Positions 1 through 5,349 of a stretch of DNA of 5,350 bases are shown here, in pieces; position 1 is the stretch's first letter, and every line of letters begins with the position of its first letter. This DNA is from an uncultured Prevotellaceae bacterium (GTDB lineage: Bacteria; Bacteroidota; Bacteroidia; Bacteroidales; Muribaculaceae), in contig CALGGO010000123.1 of NCBI GenBank assembly GCA_937916085.1, positions 1-5,350 on the forward strand, written 5' to 3'. Under the pieces are notes generated by a model. The model had not been told where the DNA came from, did no database searches, and was given only the letters and a program-made list of their open reading frames with translations. A program made the position numbers and the translations under genes.

Positions 1-1
1 C

Positions 2-868
2 TACGAGCTGACTCTGCCAGGTGGCGAAGAGCACACCTATGCCGTTTGCGGTACTCCTGCCGCTCTGTTTGGCATGGAGAACGACTGGGATCCAGTAGCT
101 GCTCCCGAGATGACTCTCAACGAGGAGACTGGCATTTATGAGTGGACAAGTGCTGAGACCGCGCTCCAGGCTGGCAATATTGAGTTCAAGATTGTACAAG
201 ACCACAGCTGGGATGTTTGCTATCCAGCAAGCACCAAGGACTACAACAACTATGTAGTTCCTGTTGAGACTGCAGGCACTTATACACTCTATGTAACATT
301 TGATCTAAGCGATCCTGAGAATGCTGTAATTAATGCAACTCTCACTCCCGCAGAAACCCCAGTAGAACCAACTAAGGTTTACATCATTGGCGAGGTTAAC
401 GGCAACTATTGGGCTACTAACGTAGGCGTTGAGATGGAGACAGAGGATAATGTTATCTTCACTTCTGATGTAACTCTCAATGGCACTTCTGAAAGTCCTA
501 ATCAGTACGGCTACTTCAGCTTCGCTAACAAGCTCATGGAAGATGCTGCCGATTGGGACGGCCTCCTGCCTTACCGCTTTGGCGCTGTTAGTGATGGCGA
601 CTTCCTGTTCTTACGCAGTATGCTTGGTCAGCCATTGGCTCTGACTTATGACAACGGTCAAGCATTCAAGGTTCCTTATGGCGAGTACACACTCACTGTA
701 GATCTCGAGAACATGACCCTCACTATCGATGGCACTATCACTGGCATCGAGACCATCAACGCCGACAACAACGTTAAGAGCGGACGCTACAACCTCCTTG
801 GCCAGCCAGTTAACGAGAACTACAAGGGCATCGTTATTGAGAATGGCGTGAAGAAAATCCAGAAATAA
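2..868 (+). CDS. Secreted modular starch-binding-like (SusE/SusF, X25-type) protein, C-terminal 288 residues; 5' end outside the window
   Basis: The reading frame is open from the left edge, beginning YELTLP, and stops at TAA 866-868; the first internal Met (base 74) lies inside a module and is not a believable start. Visible residues about 12-116 form one beta-sandwich module: 'CGTPAALFG...WDP', 'MTLNEETGIYEWT', 'FKIVQDHSWD' and 'AGTYTLYVTF' match the pattern of SusE/SusF and pullulanase X25 starch-binding domains, with aromatic residues (W29, W48, W70) that could stack on sugar. A linker rich in Pro and Glu (117-124) leads to a second, more divergent module (125-246, 'KVYIIGEVNGNYW' to 'GEYTLTVDL'). 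Residues 248-288 are the Bacteroidales tail 'GRYNLLGQPVNENYKGIVIENG', related to C-terminal sorting or anchoring domains. Inferred role: glycan binding at the cell surface. No catalytic residues are recognised, and an N-terminal enzyme domain outside the window is possible. A terminator follows, so it is probably transcribed apart from the receptor gene. Confidence 0.8.
   Translation, partial: YELTLPGGEEHTYAVCGTPAALFGMENDWDPVAAPEMTLNEETGIYEWTSAETALQAGNIEFKIVQDHSWDVCYPASTKDYNNYVVPVETAGTYTLYVTFDLSDPENAVINATLTPAETPVEPTKVYIIGEVNGNYWATNVGVEMETEDNVIFTSDVTLNGTSESPNQYGYFSFANKLMEDAADWDGLLPYRFGAVSDGDFLFLRSMLGQPLALTYDNGQAFKVPYGEYTLTVDLENMTLTIDGTITGIETINADNNVKSGRYNLLGQPVNENYKGIVIENGVKKIQK
5..18 (+). repeat. 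Left copy of a 14-bp inverted repeat coding for (Y)ELTLP
   Basis: GAGCTGACTCTGCC here is identical to the reverse complement of 5333-5346. Over 18 bases from each edge 16 match, and both differences are C/T changes. Both copies lie in frame in secreted-protein genes and encode ELTLP. The match may continue outside the window; inside it, similarity stops at once. Confidence 0.75.
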
Positions 869-911
869 TTGATTTCTGCAATTCTCAATTGACTCTTTAG
901 TCAAAGACATT

Positions 912-949
912 TAAGGGTATTCGCCTCCAGGGTGAATACCCTTATTTTT
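912..949 (+). terminator. Intrinsic terminator of the upstream secreted-protein gene
   Basis: An 11-bp perfect stem (912-922 with 934-944, core AAGGGTATTC/GAATACCCTT) extends inward by a G-U and two C-G pairs to close a 5-nt loop (926-930). Five T residues follow at 945-949. It lies 44 bp after the stop at 868 and should separate that transcript from the receptor gene. Confidence 0.9.
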
Positions 950-963
950 GTGAAATATGCCAA

Positions 964-1004
964 AAAAGTGAAGAAAAAGGAGCAGTCCCCTCTTCTTCAC
1001 TTTT
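964..1004. terminator. Second hairpin, possible weak bidirectional terminator
   Basis: AAAAGTGAAGAA (964-975) pairs perfectly with TTCTTCACTTTT (993-1004). Inside, GGA (979-981) can pair with TCC (986-988) around a GCAG loop. The A-tract at 962-967 and T-tract at 1001-1004 would give a U-run to transcripts from either strand. The stem is A/T-rich and thus weak; it could instead be a leader structure of the receptor mRNA if transcription starts upstream of it. Confidence 0.5.
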
Positions 1005-1027
1005 GACGATTTTTAGGGTTTAGGAAT

Positions 1028-1046
1028 GGTGAAAATACTAATCACC
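1028..1046. promoter_or_regulatory. Small inverted repeat GGTGA-N9-TCACC upstream of the receptor gene
   Basis: GGTGA (1028-1032) and TCACC (1042-1046) are perfect inverted arms 9 bp apart, ending 23 bp before the receptor ATG. This could be an operator or a leader hairpin, but 5-bp arms can arise by chance. I could not find a convincing Bacteroidota -33 TTTG / -7 TAnnTTTG promoter pair in 869-1069. Confidence 0.2.
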
Positions 1047-1069
1047 CCTTTTTCTCGTTATATTAAATA

Positions 1070-3478
1070 ATGAGAAATATAATAAGGAAGATTGCCTTGC
1101 TGGTGGTGCTCGCCACTACTGCACTGGCGATGAACGGACAGATTAAAATCACAGGAACGGTTGTTGACGAGTTTGACAACCCCATTGAGTTTGCATCGGT
1201 GCGCATACACGGCACTATGCTTGGCGTGAACACCGACTTGAACGGCAAATATGAGATAACAGTTCCGCAAAAGGACACTATAGAGGTGATATTCTCGTGC
1301 ATGGGTTACAGCGATGTCAAGCGACGACTAATCAAGCCCGTGAGTCCTGTGATCCTAAGCCCTAAGCTTTACAAGACAACCATCGAGCTCGCCGAGGTGC
1401 AGGTCACGGAGTACAAGAAACAGACCAACACTATGCAGGACATCGATGTCGAAGTCGCCAAGATGACCCCCAGTGCCAGCGGCAACACCGTAGAGAACGT
1501 GCTCACCACACAAGCCGGCGTGAGCAGCAAGAATGAGATGAGCGCGCAGTATATGGTGCGTGGAGGCACCTACGACGAGAACAGCGTGTATATCAACGGC
1601 ATAGAGGTCTATCGCCCACAGCTAGTCACTAACGGTCAGCAGGAGGGTTTAAGTATCATCAATGGCGACATGGTGCAGAAGGTGGCATTCTCCACCGGCG
1701 GCTTCAATGCCGAGTACAGCGACAAGATGTCGAGTGTGCTCGACATCACCTACAAAGAGCCACAAAGTTTTGAGGGTAGCCTCAATGCCAGTCTGCAAGG
1801 CGGCTCACTAACACTGGGGCACAGCACCGGCAAATTCTCGCAGATGCACGGAGTGCGCTACAAGCGCAACTCATCGATGCTCGGCTCGCTGGAGTCGAAG
1901 GGCGAGTACGACCCGCAGTTCTTTGACTACCAGACACACATCGTGCTCAAACCGAGCAAGAAGTTCAAAGTGTCGCTGCTAGGCAACGTGTCGATAAACG
2001 ACTACCGCTTCACTCCCGCCAACCGCGAGACGAGTTTCGGCACCTCGACCAACGCCAAGTCGTTCCTCGTGTATTTCGACGGTCAGGAGAAAGACAAATT
2101 CCATACTTATTTCGGAGCTTTGCAGTTGAACTACAAGTTCAACGACAAGGGTACCGACCTTACCCTCACTGGTAGCGCCTACCGCACCGACGAGCTGGTG
2201 GCCTACGACATACACGGCGAGTACTGGCTCGACCAAGCGGGCACCAGCGGCGAAGAGAGCGTGGGCGGTGAGCTGGGTGTGGGAAAATATCACGAACACG
2301 CACGCAACCGCTTGAAAATAAACGTATATAGCGCGTCACTCAAGGGCAACATCGGCCTGAACAACAACAATATAAGCTATGGCTTCCAGATGCGCCACGA
2401 CGTGTTCTATGAGCGCTCACGTGAGTGGCAATGGCGCGACTCGGCAGGCTACTCACTGCCGCATGTCCCCGATGAGGTCAATGTCATTTACAACATGAGC
2501 TCTAGTAACGACCTGAGCACTAACCGCTTCTCGGCGTTCGTTCAGGACACCTACAAGCTTTATTCCGGTGCTGGTGCTTTCACTTTCAACGTGGGTGTGC
2601 GCTACAGCTACTGGGACTTCAACAAGGAGTCGCTCATCTCTCCACGTTTCAGCATCGGTTACGTACCCGAGCGCAACAACCGCTTCGCCATGCGACTGGC
2701 GGGGGGACTTTACTACCAGTCGCCATTCTACAAGGAATATCGCATAGAGTCGATCGACGAGCATGGAAACTCGGTGATAACGCTCAACCGCGACATCAAG
2801 TCGCAACGGAGCATCCATGTGATACTTGGCGGTGACTACTCGTTCCGAGCCCTTAACCGCCCATTCAAACTCACTGCCGAGGTTTATTACAAGAACTTGA
2901 GCAACATGATTCCCTACGAGGTCGATAACCTCAAGATGAACTATAGTGGCGAGAACTCGTCGAAGGGCTACATCGCCGGTCTCGACTTCAAAATCTTCGG
3001 ACAGTTTGTGGAAGGCACCGACTCGTGGATCAGCTTCTCGCTGATGAAGACGCAAGAGGAGCTCAACGGCGTGAAAGTGCCGCTGCCTACCGACCAGCGC
3101 TACAGTGTGGCGATATTCTTCACCGACTATTTCCCCAAGTTCCCACGCATCAAGTTCAGCCTCAAGGGCATCATCAGCGACGGTCTGCCCACTACTGCCC
3201 CACTGCGCACCCGCGATGAGGGCTACTTCCGTCAGCCGTCCTACAAGCGTGTGGATGTGGGAGCGTCTTACCTGCTGCTTGGCGAGAACCACAAACCAGC
3301 ATCAGGCTTTTTCAGCCACTTCAAGAGCATCTGGCTGGGGCTTGACGTGTTCAACCTGCTCGACATCAGCAACGTGAGCAGCTACTACTGGGTTACCGAC
3401 GTGAACCGCATCCAGTATGCCGTGCCTAACTACCTCACCCGCCGCCAAATCAATGTGCGACTGACGATGAATTTCTAA
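1070..3478 (+). CDS. TonB-dependent outer-membrane receptor with N-terminal carboxypeptidase-D-like domain (non-SusC type)
   Basis: Complete, 802 residues. The ATG at 1070 gives a typical export signal: basic MRNIIRKI, then a hydrophobic stretch (8-20) and likely cleavage near NGQ (22-24). Residues about 27-108 form the carboxypeptidase-D regulatory-like domain ('ITGTVVDEFDNPIEFASVRI', 'TDLNGKYEITVP', 'FSCMGY') common at the N-terminus of Bacteroidota receptors. The plug spans about 118-230 and includes 'YMVRGGTYDENSVYINGIEVYRP' (161-183) and 'STGGFNAEYSDKMSSVLDITYK' (208-229). The rest (about 235-802) is a barrel of alternating beta strands ending in a C-terminal Phe ('RLTMNF'), the usual BAM recognition residue. 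Family knowledge: such proteins import large or scarce ligands using TonB/ExbBD energy. It is about 200 residues shorter than a typical SusC and has no SusD partner in view. The GVRYK...SLESKGEYDPQF segment (261-285) resembles a widespread Bacteroidota subfamily; its substrate is unknown to me. No terminator separates it from the kinase gene downstream. Confidence 0.93.
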   Translation: MRNIIRKIALLVVLATTALAMNGQIKITGTVVDEFDNPIEFASVRIHGTMLGVNTDLNGKYEITVPQKDTIEVIFSCMGYSDVKRRLIKPVSPVILSPKLYKTTIELAEVQVTEYKKQTNTMQDIDVEVAKMTPSASGNTVENVLTTQAGVSSKNEMSAQYMVRGGTYDENSVYINGIEVYRPQLVTNGQQEGLSIINGDMVQKVAFSTGGFNAEYSDKMSSVLDITYKEPQSFEGSLNASLQGGSLTLGHSTGKFSQMHGVRYKRNSSMLGSLESKGEYDPQFFDYQTHIVLKPSKKFKVSLLGNVSINDYRFTPANRETSFGTSTNAKSFLVYFDGQEKDKFHTYFGALQLNYKFNDKGTDLTLTGSAYRTDELVAYDIHGEYWLDQAGTSGEESVGGELGVGKYHEHARNRLKINVYSASLKGNIGLNNNNISYGFQMRHDVFYERSREWQWRDSAGYSLPHVPDEVNVIYNMSSSNDLSTNRFSAFVQDTYKLYSGAGAFTFNVGVRYSYWDFNKESLISPRFSIGYVPERNNRFAMRLAGGLYYQSPFYKEYRIESIDEHGNSVITLNRDIKSQRSIHVILGGDYSFRALNRPFKLTAEVYYKNLSNMIPYEVDNLKMNYSGENSSKGYIAGLDFKIFGQFVEGTDSWISFSLMKTQEELNGVKVPLPTDQRYSVAIFFTDYFPKFPRIKFSLKGIISDGLPTTAPLRTRDEGYFRQPSYKRVDVGASYLLLGENHKPASGFFSHFKSIWLGLDVFNLLDISNVSSYYWVTDVNRIQYAVPNYLTRRQINVRLTMNF

Positions 3479-3481
3479 GAG

Positions 3482-3544
3482 AGGACAAGAAGACAAGAAG
3501 ACGAGAAAACAAGAGGACAAGAAGACGAGAGGACAAGAGGACAC
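3482..3544 (+). repeat. 8-bp tandem repeat array, consensus ARGACRAG
   Basis: Seven full units start at 3482, 3490, 3498, 3506, 3514, 3522 and 3530, followed by a 7-base partial unit (AGGACAC, 3538-3544). Units vary only at purines (A/G), so the + strand is purine except for one C per unit. The array begins 3 bp after the receptor stop codon. Its period is not a multiple of three, so the Cys/Ser/Leu-rich frame on the other strand is an artefact. Confidence 0.92.
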
Positions 3545-3568
3545 TTTATGAACTTATGTTCTTATGTC
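3545..3568 (+). repeat. Three-unit 8-bp-spaced motif YTTATGNN
   Basis: TTTATGAA, CTTATGTT and CTTATGTC follow one another at exactly 8-bp spacing directly after the purine array. The core TTATG occurs at 3546, 3554 and 3562. The period equals that of the preceding array but the sequence is unrelated. It lies 59 bp before the kinase start, where a promoter or leader would be expected. Confidence 0.7.
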
Positions 3569-3626
3569 TAAAAAGAATGATAGAAATAACGAAAAGAAAT
3601 ATTAACCATTTAAATCAAGAAACATT

Positions 3627-4592
3627 ATGGCAAAACCATTTGTAATTGGCATCGACATGGGCGGCACCAACACCGCTTTTGGAATTGTTGACGCTCGCGG
3701 CACTGTTATCGCAAGCAGCTCTATCAAGACTGGCAAGCACTCAAAGATTGAGGACTACATCGACGAACTCTACACCGAGATCAACCGCATCGTCGTGGCT
3801 AACGACGCAGAGGGCAAAATCAACGGCATAGGCATTGGAGCGCCTAACGCCAACTATTTCACTGGCGTGATAGAAGATGGCGTGAACCTGCCTTGGCCTA
3901 CCCCAATACCCCTCGCCGACCTCATCTCCAAGAAGTTTGGCATTCCTTGCGTAATCACTAACGACGCCAACGCCGCTGCCATAGGCGAGATGACCTACGG
4001 CGCAGCACGTGGTCTCAAGGATTTCATCATGATCACCCTGGGAACTGGCGTGGGTAGCGGTATCGTGGTAAACGGACAGATGGTTTACGGCCATGACGGC
4101 TTTGCCGGCGAGCTTGGTCACGTGATTATGAAACGCAACAACGGCCGCGTGTGCGGCTGCGGACGCACGGGCTGTCTTGAGGCTTACTGCTCGGCAACTG
4201 GCGTGGCTCGCACAGCCCGCGAGTTCCTCGAGATTCGTGACGAGGACTCTCTGCTGCGTGAGTATGACATCGAGAACATCACTTCTAAGGACGTGTATGA
4301 CTGCGCCGTGAAGGGCGACAAACTGGCAATCGACATCTTCAACTACACCGGCACCATCCTCGGTGAGGCGCTTGCCGACTTCGTCACCTTCTCGAGCCCC
4401 GAGGCATTCGTGATCTTTGGTGGACTCACCAAGAGCGGCGACTATATCATGAACCCCATCCGCGAAGCCTTCGACAAAAACATTATGAAGGTCTTTAAAG
4501 GCAAGGTGAAAATCCTTATCAGCGAGCTAAAAGAGAGCGATGCCGCCGTACTAGGAGCATCAGCCCTCGGCTGGGAAATCAAGGAAGACTGA
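3627..4592 (+). CDS. ROK-family sugar kinase (glucokinase/hexokinase-like)
   Basis: Complete, 321 residues, the normal length for a ROK kinase. It should transfer phosphate from ATP to the 6-hydroxyl of a hexose in the cytoplasm. Visible motifs: phosphate-binding DMGGTN (10-15); sugar-binding and catalytic TNDANAA (111-117) with D113 the expected general base; the second phosphate loop LGTGVGSG (138-145); the ROK signature GELGH (161-165), in which E162 contacts sugar and H165 binds zinc; the zinc cysteines of CGCGRTGCLE (C176, C178, C183) with E185; and the adenosine-side FGG (264-266). Nothing is missing, so it should be active. There is no N-terminal helix-turn-helix, so it is a kinase and not a ROK repressor. 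It closely resembles the Bacteroides ROK hexokinases of the RokA type, which act on glucose and N-acetylglucosamine, but exact substrate and orthology are not proven here. The ATG at 3627 follows an A-rich leader with no Shine-Dalgarno motif, as usual in this phylum. It lies 148 bp after the receptor gene on the same strand and may be co-transcribed with it. Confidence 0.93.
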   Translation: MAKPFVIGIDMGGTNTAFGIVDARGTVIASSSIKTGKHSKIEDYIDELYTEINRIVVANDAEGKINGIGIGAPNANYFTGVIEDGVNLPWPTPIPLADLISKKFGIPCVITNDANAAAIGEMTYGAARGLKDFIMITLGTGVGSGIVVNGQMVYGHDGFAGELGHVIMKRNNGRVCGCGRTGCLEAYCSATGVARTAREFLEIRDEDSLLREYDIENITSKDVYDCAVKGDKLAIDIFNYTGTILGEALADFVTFSSPEAFVIFGGLTKSGDYIMNPIREAFDKNIMKVFKGKVKILISELKESDAAVLGASALGWEIKED

Positions 4593-4596
4593 TTTA

Positions 4597-4693
4597 AGGA
4601 TAGAGGAGAAAGGAGAAAGGGCAAAGGACAAAGGACAAAGGGCAAAGGACAAAGGACAAAGGATAAAGGGCAAAGGAGAAAGGAGAAAGGAAA
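4597..4693 (+). repeat. 7-bp tandem repeat array, consensus AGGRNAA
   Basis: Twelve uninterrupted 7-bp units run from 4604 to 4687 (types AGGAGAA, AGGGCAA, AGGACAA, AGGATAA), with a degenerate unit before (AGGATAG, 4597-4603) and a partial after (AGGAAA, 4688-4693). AGGAGAA pairs stand at both ends, while AGGGCAA and AGGACAA units form the middle. The array starts 5 bp after the kinase stop, so it would be the 3' untranslated part of that mRNA. The Cys-Pro-Leu-rich opposite-strand frame is not a gene. Confidence 0.93.
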
Positions 4694-4698
4694 TCCCC

Positions 4699-4756
4699 CT
4701 AGCTATTCCTAGCCATTCCTAGCCACTCCTAGCCACTCCTAGCCACTCCTAGCCAC
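4699..4756 (+). repeat. 10-bp tandem repeat array with CTAG in every unit
   Basis: Five full 10-bp units (4701-4750) read AGCTATTCCT, AGCCATTCCT and then AGCCACTCCT three times, followed by the partial AGCCAC (4751-4756). CTAG recurs at 4699, 4709, 4719, 4729, 4739 and 4749, once per turn of B-DNA. The units change stepwise from left to right and become identical, which suggests expansion at the right end. The array lies between the 7-bp array and the terminator. Confidence 0.93.
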
Positions 4757-4765
4757 CGACTATCA

Positions 4766-4801
4766 AAAAAATGCACCTGCATCGATGCAGGTGCATTTTT
4801 T
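4766..4801. terminator. Bidirectional intrinsic terminator, perfect 36-bp palindrome
   Basis: The dyad is centred between 4783 and 4784: ATGCACCTGCATC and its exact reverse complement, flanked by an A-tract (4766-4770) and a T-tract (4797-4801). Allowing a small central loop, the stem is about 16 bp with a G/C-containing core and a U-run on both strands. It lies between the convergent kinase gene (+) and the secreted-protein gene (-), 17 bp from the stop codon of the latter, and should serve both. Confidence 0.93.
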
Positions 4802-4818
4802 ATTTATGTAAGAAATAA

Positions 4819-5349
4819 TTACTTAACAATAACTTTCTTGCCATTGTTGATGTAGATGCCAGGAACGTTTGGCATACCATTTAACTTAACACCCTGGAGG
4901 TTGTACCAAGCGTTGTCGCCCTTAACGTCGCTACTAATAGTAGTGATAGCTTGTGGCTCATTCTTGGTAACAGTCATGATGAGAGGCTCGCTAACGGCCT
5001 TGCTCTCAGGAGCAAGAGCAACTTCTTTAATTGTGAATGTGTAGTTGCCTGCATTCTCAACCTTGATGTTTGCACCGTCAACAAGAGCAATCTCTTCAAT
5101 AGCATCAGTGAGGAGGAAGTAGCCAACCTGGTTGTCGTCTTGACCACCAAACCACTTCCAGCCTTCTCCGTCGGGAGTGATAACCTTGAACTCAGCATCA
5201 GCCTCGAGGTCGATAGTTGCTGTATATTCGTCGCCAGCTTCATTGCCAGTGAAAGCAACCATGTCATCTACTTGGCTCCAACCGTTGAAAGTACCAACGA
5301 GATAGAACTCCTCATATCCTACAGGCTCCTCAGGCAGAGTCAGCTCATA
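4819..5349 (-). CDS. Secreted carbohydrate-binding-like protein, C-terminal 176 residues; 5' end outside the window
   Basis: The minus-strand frame is open from the right edge (first complete codon 5347-5349) and stops at 4819-4821. It begins YELTLPEEPVGYEEFYLVGTFNGWSQ, so the first internal Met (5260-5262) is not the true start. Visible residues about 14-131 form a beta-sandwich module: 'FYLVGTFNGWS' is the opening strand pattern of SusE/SusF and CBM48-like starch-binding domains, followed by 'EYTATIDLEADAEFKVITPDGEGWKWFGG' and 'AGNYTFTI'. W24, W64 and W66 are candidate sugar-stacking residues. The tail 'WYNLQGVKLNGMPNVPGIYINNGKK' (148-172) is the same kind of C-terminal cap as in the secreted protein at the left edge. 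Probably exported and surface-exposed; the signal peptide and any further domains lie outside the window. It is convergent with the kinase gene and shares a terminator with it, so its promoter is separate. Confidence 0.8.
   Translation of the reverse strand, partial: YELTLPEEPVGYEEFYLVGTFNGWSQVDDMVAFTGNEAGDEYTATIDLEADAEFKVITPDGEGWKWFGGQDDNQVGYFLLTDAIEEIALVDGANIKVENAGNYTFTIKEVALAPESKAVSEPLIMTVTKNEPQAITTISSDVKGDNAWYNLQGVKLNGMPNVPGIYINNGKKVIVK
5333..5346 (-). repeat. Right copy of the 14-bp inverted repeat coding for (Y)ELTLP
   Basis: On the minus strand this reads GAGCTGACTCTGCC, identical to 5-18 on the plus strand and in the same reading phase in its gene. Together the pair encloses the receptor, the kinase and the C-terminal ends of both flanking genes. 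Confidence 0.75.

Noticed and set aside
962..1069. Riboswitch upstream of the receptor gene
   Set aside because: There is no recognisable cobalamin-box or other aptamer core; only simple hairpins are present and the space is too short for a typical cobalamin riboswitch.
2453..3292. Long open minus-strand frame (279 codons) inside the receptor gene
   Set aside because: It lies fully opposite a clear receptor gene, has no recognisable domain, and its Val/Glu/Arg/His-rich composition is what the antisense of a GC-rich coding frame gives.
1070..3478. SusC of a canonical polysaccharide utilisation locus
   Set aside because: The protein is about 200 residues too short, I do not see the SusC/RagA-type plug signature, and the next gene is a kinase, not a SusD lipoprotein.
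3302..3544. Minus-strand frame starting with Ser/Cys/Leu/Phe repeats
   Set aside because: The repeats are the translated 8-bp array and the rest is antisense to the receptor's 3' end. A period of 8 cannot be a protein repeat.
3627..4592. ROK-family transcriptional repressor
   Set aside because: The protein begins directly with the ATP-binding motif at residue 10 and has no N-terminal helix-turn-helix; all kinase residues are present.
4442..4645. Minus-strand frame starting with Cys-Pro-Leu-rich peptide
   Set aside because: It is the translated 7-bp array continuing antisense into the kinase gene, with no independent sign of coding.
3482..4756. CRISPR array
   Set aside because: The repeats are 7-10 bp, directly tandem and without unique spacers, and no cas gene is present.
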